NCBI RefSeq assembly: GCF_009796865.1
Contig: NZ_CP047028.1
Location: forward strand, 2,790,001 to 2,854,000
DNA length: 64,000 nt
Direction: 5' to 3'
Source: Formosa sp. L2A11
GTDB taxonomy: Bacteria > Bacteroidota > Bacteroidia > Flavobacteriales > Flavobacteriaceae
Of this stretch, positions 17,690 through 27,677 are shown piece by piece. Every line of letters begins with the position of its first letter. Within the stretch, counting starts at the first letter, position 1. The position numbers and the translations under genes were made by a program. A model generated the notes under the pieces. It searched no databases. It had not been told where the DNA came from and saw only the letters and a program-made list of their open reading frames with translations.

Positions 17690-20140
17690 CTATAATGTCT
17701 TTGCGTTTTTTACTTTCTCGTCTGTCAAAGCAAATTTTAAAACATCACTCATGTCTGTTACATAATGAAAGGTTAACCCTTTTAGATATTCTTGTTTTAT
17801 TTCTTCAATATCTCTTCTGTTTTCTTCGCATAGCATGATTTCTTTAATTCTAGCACGTTTTGCTGCAAGAATTTTTTCTTTAATCCCTCCAACTGGTAAT
17901 ACTTTACCACGAAGTGTAATTTCTCCTGTCATGGCTAAACTACTTTTAACTTTACGTTGTGTAAATAAAGATACTAAAGACGTTAACATGGTTACACCTG
18001 CACTTGGTCCATCTTTAGGTGTTGCTCCTTCTGGCACGTGAATATGTACATTATATTTATCGAAAACATCAGGATTTAAGTTTAATTCTTCTGCATTTGC
18101 TTTAATATATTCCATAGCAATTGTTGCAGATTCCTTCATTACTTTACCTAAATTTCCGGTAATACTTAAATTCCCTTTTCCTTTAGATAGAATGGATTCT
18201 ATAAATAGTATATCCCCACCAACACGCGTCCAAGCTAAACCTGTAACTACACCAGCCACATTATTATTCTCGTATTTATCGCGTTCTAATTTTGGTCCGC
18301 CTAAGACTTCAATAATATCTTCGTTAGAAATTTTTACGTTGTACTCCTCTTCCATTGCAATGTTTTTGGCTACATAACGTACCATTTTTGCAATTTGTTT
18401 TTCAAGACCACGAACACCAGATTCTCTAGTATACCCTTCAACTATTTTTTCTAATTGAGGTTTTCCTATTTTAACATCTTTCTCTGTTAAACCGTGTTCT
18501 TTTATTTGTTTTGGAAGTAAGTGACGTTTTGCAATTTCTACTTTCTCTTCAATAGTATATCCTGTAACATTAATAATCTCCATACGGTCTAATAAAGCCG
18601 GTTGGATTGTATTTAAACTGTTAGAGGTTGCCACAAACATTACTTTAGAAAGGTCGTAACCTAATTCCAAGAAATTATCGTGAAAGGCGCTATTTTGTTC
18701 TGGATCTAAAACCTCTAATAATGCAGAAGACGGATCGCCTTGATTAGAATTAGTTAATTTATCAATCTCATCTAAAACAAACACCGGATTAGAAGTTCCT
18801 GCTTTTTTAAGACTCTGTAAAATACGACCTGGCATAGCACCAATGTATGTTTTTCTATGTCCGCGAATTTCTGCTTCATCACGTAATCCTCCTAAAGAAA
18901 TACGCACATACTCACGCCCTAAAGCTTCTGCAATAGATTTTCCTAAAGATGTTTTACCAACTCCTGGAGGTCCGTAAAGACATAAAATTGGCGATTTCAT
19001 ATCGTTACGTAATTTTAAAACCGCTAAATATTCAATAATACGGCGCTTAACATCTTCTAAACCATAATGATCGCGGTCTAAAATACGTTGTGCACGTTTT
19101 AAATCGAATTTATCTTTACTAAACTTATCCCAAGGTAAATCCAAGAATAAATCTAAATAATTACGTTGTATAGAATACTCGGCAACTTGCGGATTCATAC
19201 GTTGCATTTTCGCTAATTCCTTATCGAAATGTTTCGCAATAGTTTCGCTCCATTTTTTCTTTTTAGAACGGGCTCTCATTTCTTCAATCTCTTCTTCATA
19301 ACTTACGCCACCCAATTCTTCTTGAATGGTTTTCATTTGCTGATGTAAGAAATATTCGCGTTGTTGCTGGTTCATGTCACTCTGAACCTTTAACTGTATG
19401 TCGTTTTTAAGTTCTAATTTTTGAAACTCAACATTCATATAACGTAACGTCTCTAGCGCGCGCTCTTTAAGATCGTTTGCCTCAAGAAGACTTTGCTTTT
19501 CTTTTACCGTTAAATTCATATTAGAAGCCACAAAGTTTATTAAAAACGAATTGCTTTCAATATTTTTTATAGCAAAAGAGGCTTCAGTTGGAATACTTGG
19601 GCTTTCTTTTATTATTTGAAGCGATAATTCCTTAATAGAATCTATAATAGCATCAAACTCTTTATTTTTATTTTCTGGTTTAACTTCAGGAACTTCAGAA
19701 ATTGTAGCTGTTAAATATGGTTCTTCAGAAATGACTTCGTTAATTTTAAAGCGTTTTTTACCTTGTATAATAACGGTTGTATTTCCGTCAGGCATTTTTA
19801 AAACACGTAAAATACGAGCAACTGTTCCTGTTTCATGAATATCTTTAGCTCCAGGATCTTCTACTGCTTCGTCTTTTTGAGATACTACACCTATTACTTT
19901 TCCGCCTTTATTGGCATCATTAATAAGTTTAATAGATTTATCTCTACCAGCAGTAATAGGAATAACCACACCTGGAAATAACACTGTATTTCTTAAAGAA
20001 AGAATTGGTAAGGTATCTGGAAGTTGTTCTTTATTTATTTCTTCTTCATCTTCGGGTGTCATTAAAGGAATTAATTCTGAATTCTCATCAAATTCCTGAA
20101 ATGACAAACTGTCAAGACTTAAAAAATTAGATTTTTTCAT
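17690..20140 (-). CDS. lon: ATP-dependent protease Lon
   Basis: At 816 aa it is a normal LonA. The N-terminal substrate-binding domain (about 40-250) starts [19 protein letters not shown]. The AAA+ module has the P-loop [20 protein letters not shown] and the Walker B stretch [10 protein letters not shown]. The C-terminal protease domain has the catalytic serine in [11 protein letters not shown] and the lysine in [13 protein letters not shown]. It degrades misfolded and regulatory proteins in the cytoplasm. It is monocistronic. A possible TAGTTTTG box lies near 20229-20236. Confidence 0.96.
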   Translation of the reverse strand: MKKSNFLSLDSLSFQEFDENSELIPLMTPEDEEEINKEQLPDTLPILSLRNTVLFPGVVIPITAGRDKSIKLINDANKGGKVIGVVSQKDEAVEDPGAKDIHETGTVARILRVLKMPDGNTTVIIQGKKRFKINEVISEEPYLTATISEVPEVKPENKNKEFDAIIDSIKELSLQIIKESPSIPTEASFAIKNIESNSFLINFVASNMNLTVKEKQSLLEANDLKERALETLRYMNVEFQKLELKNDIQLKVQSDMNQQQREYFLHQQMKTIQEELGGVSYEEEIEEMRARSKKKKWSETIAKHFDKELAKMQRMNPQVAEYSIQRNYLDLFLDLPWDKFSKDKFDLKRAQRILDRDHYGLEDVKRRIIEYLAVLKLRNDMKSPILCLYGPPGVGKTSLGKSIAEALGREYVRISLGGLRDEAEIRGHRKTYIGAMPGRILQSLKKAGTSNPVFVLDEIDKLTNSNQGDPSSALLEVLDPEQNSAFHDNFLELGYDLSKVMFVATSNSLNTIQPALLDRMEIINVTGYTIEEKVEIAKRHLLPKQIKEHGLTEKDVKIGKPQLEKIVEGYTRESGVRGLEKQIAKMVRYVAKNIAMEEEYNVKISNEDIIEVLGGPKLERDKYENNNVAGVVTGLAWTRVGGDILFIESILSKGKGNLSITGNLGKVMKESATIAMEYIKANAEELNLNPDVFDKYNVHIHVPEGATPKDGPSAGVTMLTSLVSLFTQRKVKSSLAMTGEITLRGKVLPVGGIKEKILAAKRARIKEIMLCEENRRDIEEIKQEYLKGLTFHYVTDMSDVLKFALTDEKVKNAKTL

Positions 20141-20385
20141 ATATAGATTTAAGTCAATCTGTCATAATTACGTAATCAAAACAGATTGTTTTATTTTTAT
20201 TAATATTTTGATAATTAAATACCACCTTCAAAACTAGCTTATTAAAGCTGTAGTTTCTAAAATAGTCGTCATATATTTTTCAATTAATATGCCAAGCTAA
20301 ATTATTTTGAAAAACTTTTATTGAATAACTGTAACAATAAAGTAATACCTTCATCTTTATAACAAACCAATAGAATATTTTTTAG

Positions 20386-20940
20386 TTGTCACCAACCAAC
20401 CAACATATCGATTTATTAATAGCACGCTGTAAAACAGGAAGCCAATCTGCACAATTGGAAGTTTACAACAGATACTATAGTGCTATGTATAATACCGCTT
20501 TTAGAATTGTAAAAAACAGTTTTGAAGCAGAAGATATTATGCAAGATTCATTTTTAACGGCATTTACAAAGTTAGAGTCGTTAAAAGATATAAAAACTTT
20601 CGGAGGTTGGTTAAAACGTATTGTTGTTAATAATAGTATACAACACTTTAATAAAAATAATAAATATGAAGATGTGCCTTATGATACTGTAATGTATAAA
20701 ATTGAAGATACTCATGTAGATACTGCTCAGGACGAAGAAGCTAATACGCAAGCTAAATATGTATTAAAGATGATGAATACATTAAAAGATAATTATAGAA
20801 TAGCGCTCACTCTGCATTTAATTGAAGGTTACGATTACGAAGAAATTTCGAGTATTATGAATGTGAGTTATGCCAATTGCAGAACAACCATTTCTAGAGC
20901 AAAAGAAAGTTTAAGACAAAAATTACAACACGTCGTTTAA
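20386..20940 (+). CDS. ECF-type RNA polymerase sigma factor
   Basis: The 184-aa protein has region 2 (about 25-90, YNTAFRIVKNSFEAEDIMQDSF and FGGWLKRIVVNNSIQ) and region 4 (about 130-180, LHLIEGYDYEEISSIMNVSY, a helix-turn-helix). This is the layout of extracytoplasmic-function sigma-70 factors. TTG at 20386 is the only start that keeps the full region 2, giving MSPTNQHIDLLIARC. It is followed 11 bases later by a membrane protein that could be its anti-sigma factor and then by two beta-repeat envelope proteins. This suggests an envelope-stress regulon. Confidence 0.9.
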   Translation: MSPTNQHIDLLIARCKTGSQSAQLEVYNRYYSAMYNTAFRIVKNSFEAEDIMQDSFLTAFTKLESLKDIKTFGGWLKRIVVNNSIQHFNKNNKYEDVPYDTVMYKIEDTHVDTAQDEEANTQAKYVLKMMNTLKDNYRIALTLHLIEGYDYEEISSIMNVSYANCRTTISRAKESLRQKLQHVV

Positions 20941-20951
20941 AAATAAAGATT

Positions 20952-21518
20952 ATGAAGCAAGAAGATAATTTAGACCATCTTTTTAAAACGTTACAAAACG
21001 ATTTTGATGTTGAAACACCTAATACACATCACGAAGATCGGTTTTTAGCAAAATTAAAAAAGCAAAGTATAGCTGTTAAGCCGGTTAAAAAAACATATCC
21101 GTTTTTAAAACCATTATTAGCAGTAGCTGCCACAATAGTATTACTAATTACATTCACTTTTGCGTTTCAAAAACAAGACCAAGAGCATGCAGATTTAGCG
21201 AGTGTATCTCCAGAAATGGCAAAAACACAAAGTTTTTTTACAGCTACTATTTCTCAAGAATTAAAAGAATTAAAAAAAGAAAATGCACCAGAAGTGCAAC
21301 CCTTAATACAAGATGCTTTAAAACATTTAAATGTGCTTGAAGCAAATTACGAAACTCTAAAATTAGATTTAACAAAGAGTGGCAACGATAAACGCGTAAT
21401 CTATGCCATGATTGCAAATTTTCAAAGTAGAATTGAAATTTTAGAAAGTGTTATGGAAACTATAGACAATGTAAAACAATTAAAAAATATTTCAAATGAA
21501 AATGAAACAGCCATATAA
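20952..21518 (+). CDS. Single-pass membrane protein, candidate anti-sigma factor
   Basis: The 188-aa protein has a charged cytoplasmic N-terminus (1-48), one membrane helix at about 50-70 (FLKPLLAVAATIVLLITFTF) and a helical outer part. Topology and its place right after the ECF sigma gene fit an anti-sigma factor. It lacks the CxxC zinc motif of ZAS-type anti-sigma factors, so the assignment is inference. Its end overlaps the next gene by 23 bases. Confidence 0.6.
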   Translation: MKQEDNLDHLFKTLQNDFDVETPNTHHEDRFLAKLKKQSIAVKPVKKTYPFLKPLLAVAATIVLLITFTFAFQKQDQEHADLASVSPEMAKTQSFFTATISQELKELKKENAPEVQPLIQDALKHLNVLEANYETLKLDLTKSGNDKRVIYAMIANFQSRIEILESVMETIDNVKQLKNISNENETAI

Positions 21519-22581
21519 TATTATATTTTTCTTCTTACTCATCCCTTATTTAGCACTGGCAAACAATCCCATAAAAGCTAAGTATTCTGAAGAAAAAGTA
21601 ATAAAAAAAGAGTTTAAAGTAAATCCTAATGCCACGTTAAGTATAGATAATAGCTATGGAAATGTAGATGTTATTACCTGGAATGAAAACCGTATTGTGT
21701 TCGAAATTAGAATTACTACAAATGGAAGTAATTCAGAAAAAGTTCAAAACAAGCTTAAAGATATTACTGTAGCGTTTAATGCATCGCCTACTTATGTGTC
21801 TGCAAAAACAATATTTAGTAAAACAAAATCTAATTGGTGGGATTGGAGCGGTTCAGACAATATAAACATGAAGATTAATTATATTGTAAAAATACCAATT
21901 ACTAATAATGTAGATTTAAGTAACGATTATGGAGCGATTAATTTAGATAAACTTGAAGGTCATGCAAAAATAAATTGCGATTACGGTAAAATTACAACCA
22001 AAGAATTAATGGCAGATGATAATGATATTGAATTTGATTACACTACTAATTCTTATTTTGAATACATTAAAAGTGGTAAAATAAATGCCGATTACAGCGG
22101 ATTTACAGTTTCTAAAACAAAAGATCTTTTTATTGAAGCAGATTACACCAACAGTAAAGTTGAAATTGGAGAAAATGTAAGTTATAACTGTGATTACGGA
22201 AGTATAACTATAGATAAAGTAAATTACTTTAAAGGAGAAGGCGATTACTTAACGGTTGTTATTGGAGACGTTTATAAATCGGTTACTATTGATGCTGATT
22301 ATGGCTCTATAAAAATTAAAAACATGTCGGCCAATGCAAACAATGTTAGTATAGATTCTGATTATGTGGGTATTAAAATTGGCTACGATTCTAACTACAA
22401 TTTTAATTTTAAACTAGATTTAGAATATGCAGATTTAAGAGACCAAGAAGGGTTTCAGTTTAACGTAAAACGTATTGAATCTAGCGACAAATATTACGAA
22501 GGATTTTACGGAAGTGCAAATTCTGGAAATACAATTAAAATAGATTCTGATTACGGAAGCGTCTCGTTTATTAAAAATTAA
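21496..22581 (+). CDS. Exported DYG-repeat beta-solenoid-like protein (DUF4097-like)
   Basis: The 361-aa protein has a signal peptide (IIFFFLLIPYLALA). The mature part repeats a short beta unit: SYGNVDV, NDYGAINL, CDYGKITT, ADYSGFTV, CDYGSITI, ADYGSIKI and SDYGSVSF. Such spacing suggests stacked beta-strands as in DUF4097 or GIN-domain proteins. These are widely named adhesins, but their function is not established. It starts inside the preceding gene (ATG at 21496 or 21502), so it is probably translationally coupled to the sigma operon. Confidence 0.7.
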   Translation: MKMKQPYNIIFFFLLIPYLALANNPIKAKYSEEKVIKKEFKVNPNATLSIDNSYGNVDVITWNENRIVFEIRITTNGSNSEKVQNKLKDITVAFNASPTYVSAKTIFSKTKSNWWDWSGSDNINMKINYIVKIPITNNVDLSNDYGAINLDKLEGHAKINCDYGKITTKELMADDNDIEFDYTTNSYFEYIKSGKINADYSGFTVSKTKDLFIEADYTNSKVEIGENVSYNCDYGSITIDKVNYFKGEGDYLTVVIGDVYKSVTIDADYGSIKIKNMSANANNVSIDSDYVGIKIGYDSNYNFNFKLDLEYADLRDQEGFQFNVKRIESSDKYYEGFYGSANSGNTIKIDSDYGSVSFIKN

Positions 22582-22691
22582 TATAATTATGTGATCAATC
22601 CGTTTCTAAAGAAACCTGAATAACAATTAAATAGAATATTTTTATATCAATAAGAATAACCATAAAACCGAATCATCAAATCAATCAAAAT

Positions 22692-23426
22692 ATGAAAACA
22701 GTAAATTTTAAAATTGCAATTATTTTTGCAACACTAGCCATCTCGTTAAACTCTTGTGTAAGTATTAATAAAGGAATACAAGGTAATGGAGAATATATTA
22801 CAGACCAAAGAACAACCTCTAGTTACGATAATGTAAGCTGTTCTGGATCTATGAACTATATTTTAGTACAAGGAACTGAAGGGCAAATTACAGTTGAAGG
22901 AGAATCTAACTTAGTCCCTTATATTATAACAGAAGTACAAGGCAATACTTTAACAGTAAGAACAGAAGATGGAATAAACTTAAGTCCAAGTAATAATAGA
23001 GACATTATAATTACAATTCCATTTAAAGATCTCTCTGAAGTGTCTCTAACTGGTTCTGGAGATTTAATTAATCATGATGTTATTTCTTCAGAAAATTTAA
23101 AAGTAGGAATTACAGGTTCTGGAGATGTTATTTTAGATATTAATACCACTCATGTAGAAGGTAGCGTAACCGGATCTGGAGACTTAACATTAAATGGAAA
23201 AACAGAAAGCTTAAATTTTAGTGTAACAGGATCTGGAGATTTTCATGGTTACCGTTTAGAATCTAAAAATGCAGATATTTCTGTAACTGGTTCTGGAGAT
23301 GCAGAAGTTATGGCAACAAGCTTTTTAAAAGCACGTGTATCTGGATCTGGAGATATTGCTTATAAAGGACATCCAGAAAAAGAAGACACCAAAGTATCTG
23401 GTTCTGGAAGTATAGAAATGAATTAA
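22692..23426 (+). CDS. Head GIN domain lipoprotein (DUF2807)
   Basis: The 244-aa lipoprotein (lipobox SLNSC near residue 22) has a DUF2807 domain, often called the putative autotransporter adhesin head GIN domain. The core is a repeated TGSGD motif (LTGSGDLI, ITGSGDVI, VTGSGDLT, VTGSGDFH, VTGSGDAE, VSGSGDIA). Each copy probably lies at a turn of a right-handed beta-helix. It lies about 110 bases after the DYG-repeat gene and may share the sigma-factor operon. Despite the name, adhesion is unproven. Confidence 0.85.
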   Translation: MKTVNFKIAIIFATLAISLNSCVSINKGIQGNGEYITDQRTTSSYDNVSCSGSMNYILVQGTEGQITVEGESNLVPYIITEVQGNTLTVRTEDGINLSPSNNRDIIITIPFKDLSEVSLTGSGDLINHDVISSENLKVGITGSGDVILDINTTHVEGSVTGSGDLTLNGKTESLNFSVTGSGDFHGYRLESKNADISVTGSGDAEVMATSFLKARVSGSGDIAYKGHPEKEDTKVSGSGSIEMN

Positions 23427-23445
23427 AAACAAATAGTCTATAGCT

Positions 23446-23478
23446 AAAAAAAGCATTCTTAAACGGATGCTTTTTTTA
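23446..23478. terminator. Bidirectional terminator between the GIN lipoprotein and MFS genes
   Basis: AAAAAAAGCAT (23446-23456) pairs with ATGCTTTTTTT (23467-23477) between convergent genes. Confidence 0.75.
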
Positions 23479-23488
23479 TACTTAAATT

Positions 23489-24808
23489 TTAGATTTTATC
23501 TTCTTTTGGGACTTTAAATAAGAGTATAATTCCAACTAAAAAGAACACAAATAAAAACAGAATAGCATTTCGCATACTCCCCGTAATTTGATCTATAGTT
23601 CCATAAATAACCATTCCAATTACAATTCCTATTTTTTCGGCGACATCAAAAAAACTAAAATACGATGTTGTATCGTCTGTCTCTGGTAATAACTTAGAAT
23701 AGGTAGATCTGGCCAAAGCCTGAATTCCGCCCATAACTAAACCAACACACATTGCTGTAATATAAAATTGAGTAGGTGTTTTTACAAAATAACCATAGAA
23801 ACACAAACACATCCATATAAAATTAATAACAATAAGTGTATTAATGTTTCCAAATTTCTCTGAGGCTCTAGACGTTAAATAAGCACCTAAAATGGCAACA
23901 ACTTGAATAACCAGAATACTTACAATAAGTCCCATTGTTTTTTCTTGTTTACCGCCCCAATCTACTTCTTGTTCTCCAAAATAAGTAGCCACTAACATTA
24001 TAGTTTGTACGGCCATACTAAACACAAAAAAAGCTCTTAAGTAGCGTATAAGTCTGGTGTTTTCTTTTATTTCGGCAAAAACAAGTTTTAATTCCTTAAA
24101 ACCATTAAATAATACAGATTTTGTAACCTTATTTCCTGTTTTAGTTCCTTTTGGAAGTATATAATAGGTATACTGACTAAAAACAATCCACCAAATACCT
24201 ACGGTAATAAACGAATATCGCATGGCTTTCATAGCAGCTTCTCCTTCTGTACCCGTTATTCCAAATAAGTCTGGTTTCATAACCATAGCCAGGTTTAAAA
24301 CCAATAACAACACACTACCTATATACCCTAAAGAATATCCTTTGGCACTAATTTTATCTTGTTGTTCTGGAAAAGCAATATCAGGTAAATAGGAATTATA
24401 AAAAACCAAACTTCCCCAATACCCAATTAATCCAAGAAAATAAAAGGATAAACTCACATAAATATAATCTAAACTAAACCAATTTAAGCCAATACAAGCT
24501 AGGCCACCTATGTAACAAAAGAATTTCATAAACACTTTTTTGTTCCCAATAAAATCTGCAACACCAGAAAGTAAGGGCGATAAAAAAGCAATAACTAAAA
24601 AGGCAAAAGCTGTAATGAAAGAGATAAGTGCCGTATTTTTAATATCTGTGCCAAAAACATGTATGTGTTTATTATCTGTTAAAAATAGCGCACCATAAAA
24701 AATAGGAAATATGGTAGATGCAATTGTTAAAGTGTATACTGAATTTGCCCAATCGTAAAAAGCCCAAGCATTTAATAATTTTTTACTTCCTTTTGGATAT
24801 GTTTTCAT
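23489..24808 (-). CDS. MFS transporter, UMF1/Atg22-like
   Basis: The 439-aa protein has about 12 hydrophobic segments. It starts with LLNAWAFYDWANSVYTLTIA, a signature of the UMF1 (Atg22-like) branch of the major facilitator superfamily. Another family-like piece is MGGIQALARSTYSKLLPE near residue 360. Substrate is unknown; amino-acid efflux is known only for the distant yeast Atg22. It is about 60 bases downstream of the M48 peptidase gene on the same strand. Confidence 0.8.
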   Translation of the reverse strand: MKTYPKGSKKLLNAWAFYDWANSVYTLTIASTIFPIFYGALFLTDNKHIHVFGTDIKNTALISFITAFAFLVIAFLSPLLSGVADFIGNKKVFMKFFCYIGGLACIGLNWFSLDYIYVSLSFYFLGLIGYWGSLVFYNSYLPDIAFPEQQDKISAKGYSLGYIGSVLLLVLNLAMVMKPDLFGITGTEGEAAMKAMRYSFITVGIWWIVFSQYTYYILPKGTKTGNKVTKSVLFNGFKELKLVFAEIKENTRLIRYLRAFFVFSMAVQTIMLVATYFGEQEVDWGGKQEKTMGLIVSILVIQVVAILGAYLTSRASEKFGNINTLIVINFIWMCLCFYGYFVKTPTQFYITAMCVGLVMGGIQALARSTYSKLLPETDDTTSYFSFFDVAEKIGIVIGMVIYGTIDQITGSMRNAILFLFVFFLVGIILLFKVPKEDKI

Positions 24809-24866
24809 TTTTATAAAATAGAAATTTGAAAAAAATCAAAATTAAATTAAGAATTGTAGTCTTATG

Positions 24867-25673
24867 TTAATTTATAAAAGATGTTACCCCAAATTTTTTA
24901 GCTTCTGCAATAGCTGTAGGAACCATTTTTGTTAATTCAGAAATTCGACTAGCATTAGCTGGGTGTGTACTTAAAATTTCTGGTGTATTGCTAGTTTCCA
25001 TACGTTTCCATAATTCTGGAGCTGCTTCTGGATTATAACCAGCAATAGCCATTAAAATAATACCAATTCTATCGGCCTCAGATTCATGACTTCTACTAAA
25101 CGGTAACATACCTGCTACATTAGATCCTATACCGTAATATTGATTAAACATATCTCTGCTTTGTTCTTCTGTAAAAGCGACATTTCCAGCCAAGGCAATA
25201 CCTTGTTGTATATAAGCAGCACTCATACGTTGCTGTCCGTGATTTGCTAAAGCGTGTGCAACTTCGTGTCCCATAATAGCTGCAATACCAGCATCTGTCT
25301 TTGCAACAGGTAAAATTCCTGTATAAAACACTATTTTACCACCAGGCATACACCATGCGTTTTTTGTACTATCTTCTACTAAATTATATTCCCATTTATA
25401 GTTTTTTAAATATCCAACATAACCATTAGCATTTAAATAACGTTCTGCAGCTTTTGCAATGCGTTGTCCTATTCTGGTAATACGAGCAGCATCATCTGTG
25501 CCCTTTACTATTTTATTTTCTTCAAGAAAAGTATCATACTGCTGAAAAGATGATGCAAATAAATTATCATTCTTAACAAAAGCCATTGTTTGTTTACCTG
25601 TAAATGGATTGGTTGCACAAGATGCAAAAACTAACATACTAGCAAAAAAACAAACACGGGAAGTGAATTTCAT
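24867..25673 (-). CDS. M48-family metallopeptidase lipoprotein
   Basis: I chose ATG at 25673 because it gives 268 aa with a lipoprotein signal ending FASCATNPFTGKQ. A longer frame opens at 25697. The zinc motif is HEVAHALANHGQQR at about residue 135, and the downstream glutamate ligand is in SHESEADRIG. This matches the Oma1/BepA/LoiP type of periplasmic peptidase that clears damaged envelope proteins. It is divergent from msrB. Confidence 0.9.
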   Translation of the reverse strand: MKFTSRVCFFASMLVFASCATNPFTGKQTMAFVKNDNLFASSFQQYDTFLEENKIVKGTDDAARITRIGQRIAKAAERYLNANGYVGYLKNYKWEYNLVEDSTKNAWCMPGGKIVFYTGILPVAKTDAGIAAIMGHEVAHALANHGQQRMSAAYIQQGIALAGNVAFTEEQSRDMFNQYYGIGSNVAGMLPFSRSHESEADRIGIILMAIAGYNPEAAPELWKRMETSNTPEILSTHPANASRISELTKMVPTAIAEAKKFGVTSFIN

Positions 25674-25800
25674 AAATATCTCTTTTTTTTTAATCAAAAA
25701 TTATTAAAGTCTAATATTTTGTAATATTAAAAAACTAATAATATAATTATTTCGTAAGTATAGGCATATAAAACGACAATTTAAATAAAACAAATGTAAT

Positions 25801-26274
25801 ATGAAACCTATTTTATTTTTATACTTAGCAATATGTCTTGTTTCTTGTAATGGATTTTCTCAAAAAAAAGACACTAAAACTTCAGCCTATAAAGTTGAAA
25901 AAAGTAATGCAGAATGGAAATCAGAACTGACTGCCACACAATATCGAGTTATGAGACAAGCTGGTACAGAAACTCCGTTTTCTAGTCCGATAAACAAAAT
26001 TTACGAAGCGGGAACTTATGTGTGTTCTGCTTGCGACACACCTTTATTTGAAAGCAATACAAAATTCGATTCAGGTACAGGTTGGCCAAGTTTTAATAAT
26101 TACATAAAAGGAAATGTTCTTTTTTCTGAAGGCGGAGGCGGCATGTACGGTACCGAAGAACATTGTGCAGTTTGTGGAGGTCACCTAGGACACATCTTTA
26201 ACGATGGCCCTAAACCTACAGGAAAAAGACACTGTATTAATGGAGTGGCTTTAAAATTTGTACCAAAGTCTTAA
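25801..26274 (+). CDS. msrB: Peptide-methionine (R)-S-oxide reductase, lipoprotein form
   Basis: The 157-aa protein has a lipoprotein signal (AICLVSCNGFSQ), so it should act in the envelope. The MsrB domain carries both zinc CxxC pairs (CSACDTPLFES and CAVCGGHLGHIF). The catalytic Cys is in RHCINGVALKF, with GTGWPSFNNYI as the substrate loop. It reduces methionine-R-sulfoxide in proteins. It is convergent with the NDH-2 gene with a 1-base gap and no visible separate terminator. Confidence 0.93.
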   Translation: MKPILFLYLAICLVSCNGFSQKKDTKTSAYKVEKSNAEWKSELTATQYRVMRQAGTETPFSSPINKIYEAGTYVCSACDTPLFESNTKFDSGTGWPSFNNYIKGNVLFSEGGGGMYGTEEHCAVCGGHLGHIFNDGPKPTGKRHCINGVALKFVPKS

Positions 26275-26275
26275 A

Positions 26276-27562
26276 TTATTCATCAGACTTTAATTTCTTT
26301 TTATACGGACGAATAATTAATCGCGCTTCTCTATCAAATCGGATATAATTGTACACCCAATTTATAAATACAATTATGCGATTTCTAAATCCGATTAAAA
26401 AGAAAAGATGTACAAACATCCAAACAAACCAAGCAAAAACACCTTGAAATTTAAACTTTGGCATATCTACCACAGCTTTATTTCGTCCAACAGTAGCCAT
26501 AGCACCTTTATCTTTATATATAAAAGGAGTTAATGGTAAACCCTCCAACAAGCGTTTTAAATTATAACCTAATTGTTTCCCTTGTTGGATTGCCGGTTGG
26601 GCCATCATGGGGTAACCGTTAGGATTAGAAGCGGTCTCTACTTGTGCAATATCTCCTATCGCAAAAATATTTGGACATGTTTTTAACTGATTAAATTCGT
26701 TAACTATTATTCTATTACTCCTAGATAAATCGTCTGCATGAATTCCTTTTATAGAAGCTCCTTTAACGCCTGCGGCCCAAATCATGGTTGCTGTTTTAAA
26801 AGTGACATCTGTATTTGTAGTTACCGTTTTACCATCGTAATTAGAAACACGTGTATTTTTCCAAATGTTTACACCAAGGTTTTCTAAGAAAGCTTCTGCT
26901 TTTTCTGAAGCAACTTCACTCATCTCTTTTAAAATACGATTACCAGATTGTACTAAATTTATCTGTACCAAACGGGTGTCTAAATCCGGATAATCTTTAG
27001 GTAAGATACCCTTTTTAATTTCTGCTAATGCACCAGCGAGCTCTACTCCTGTTGGCCCAGCTCCTACTATTACAAAGTTCATTAAAGCAATACGATCTTG
27101 TAAATTTGTGGTAAGTAGTGCTTCTTCAAAATTTTCTAGAATTAAACTTCTTAAATTTAAAGCCTGCGGTATGGTTTTCATCGCCATACTATTAGTTTCT
27201 ATAGATGTATTTCCAAAATAATTAGTTTCAGATCCTGAAGCAATTACCAAGTAATCATATTTTAAATCTCCAATATCTGTAATTATATTATTTTTAGCCG
27301 AATCTATTTCTGAGACATTTGCCAATCTAAATTGAAAATTAGAATAATCCTGAAGAATTTTACGAATGGGATAAGCAATAGAGTCAGGTTCTAAACCGCC
27401 AGTAGAGACTTGATAAAGTAACGGTTGAAAATTATGATAATTATGCTTGTCTAAAAGTACGACCTGTACGTCCTGTTTAGATAATACTTTTGCTAAGGAA
27501 ACACCAGCAAAACCGCCGCCAATTATTACAATACGCGGATTACTTGTTTGGTTTATATTCAT
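26276..27562 (-). CDS. ndh: Type II NADH dehydrogenase (NAD(P)/FAD oxidoreductase)
   Basis: The 428-aa protein has the FAD dinucleotide fold RIVIIGGGFAGVSLAKVL at the N-terminus. A second NADH fold (FVIVGAGPTGVELAGALAEI) sits at about residue 165, and a FAD contact (NIFAIGDIAQVE) near 300. A C-terminal hydrophobic stretch, FAWFVWMFVHLFFLIGFRNR, would tether it to the membrane. NDH-2 passes electrons from NADH to quinone without pumping protons. It is divergent from lpdA. Confidence 0.88.
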   Translation of the reverse strand: MNINQTSNPRIVIIGGGFAGVSLAKVLSKQDVQVVLLDKHNYHNFQPLLYQVSTGGLEPDSIAYPIRKILQDYSNFQFRLANVSEIDSAKNNIITDIGDLKYDYLVIASGSETNYFGNTSIETNSMAMKTIPQALNLRSLILENFEEALLTTNLQDRIALMNFVIVGAGPTGVELAGALAEIKKGILPKDYPDLDTRLVQINLVQSGNRILKEMSEVASEKAEAFLENLGVNIWKNTRVSNYDGKTVTTNTDVTFKTATMIWAAGVKGASIKGIHADDLSRSNRIIVNEFNQLKTCPNIFAIGDIAQVETASNPNGYPMMAQPAIQQGKQLGYNLKRLLEGLPLTPFIYKDKGAMATVGRNKAVVDMPKFKFQGVFAWFVWMFVHLFFLIGFRNRIIVFINWVYNYIRFDREARLIIRPYKKKLKSDE

Positions 27563-27580
27563 ATATAGTTACTTACAAAA

Positions 27581-27588
27581 CAAAGGTA
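27581..27588 (-). promoter_or_regulatory. Candidate -7 box of ndh (TACCTTTG on minus)
   Basis: CAAAGGTA on the plus strand lies 19 bases before the ndh start and matches TAnnTTTG on minus. Confidence 0.5.
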
Positions 27589-27677
27589 ATAAAAGATCTA
27601 TTTTTTTGCTTATCTAAATTCATTATTTGGATAAGGTTTCGTAAATTCGTAGCACTAAACGATTTAATGAATTAATC

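Noticed and set aside
17835..18377. Two short plus-strand frames within lon
   Set aside because: They mirror the conserved Lon protease domain and are coincidental.
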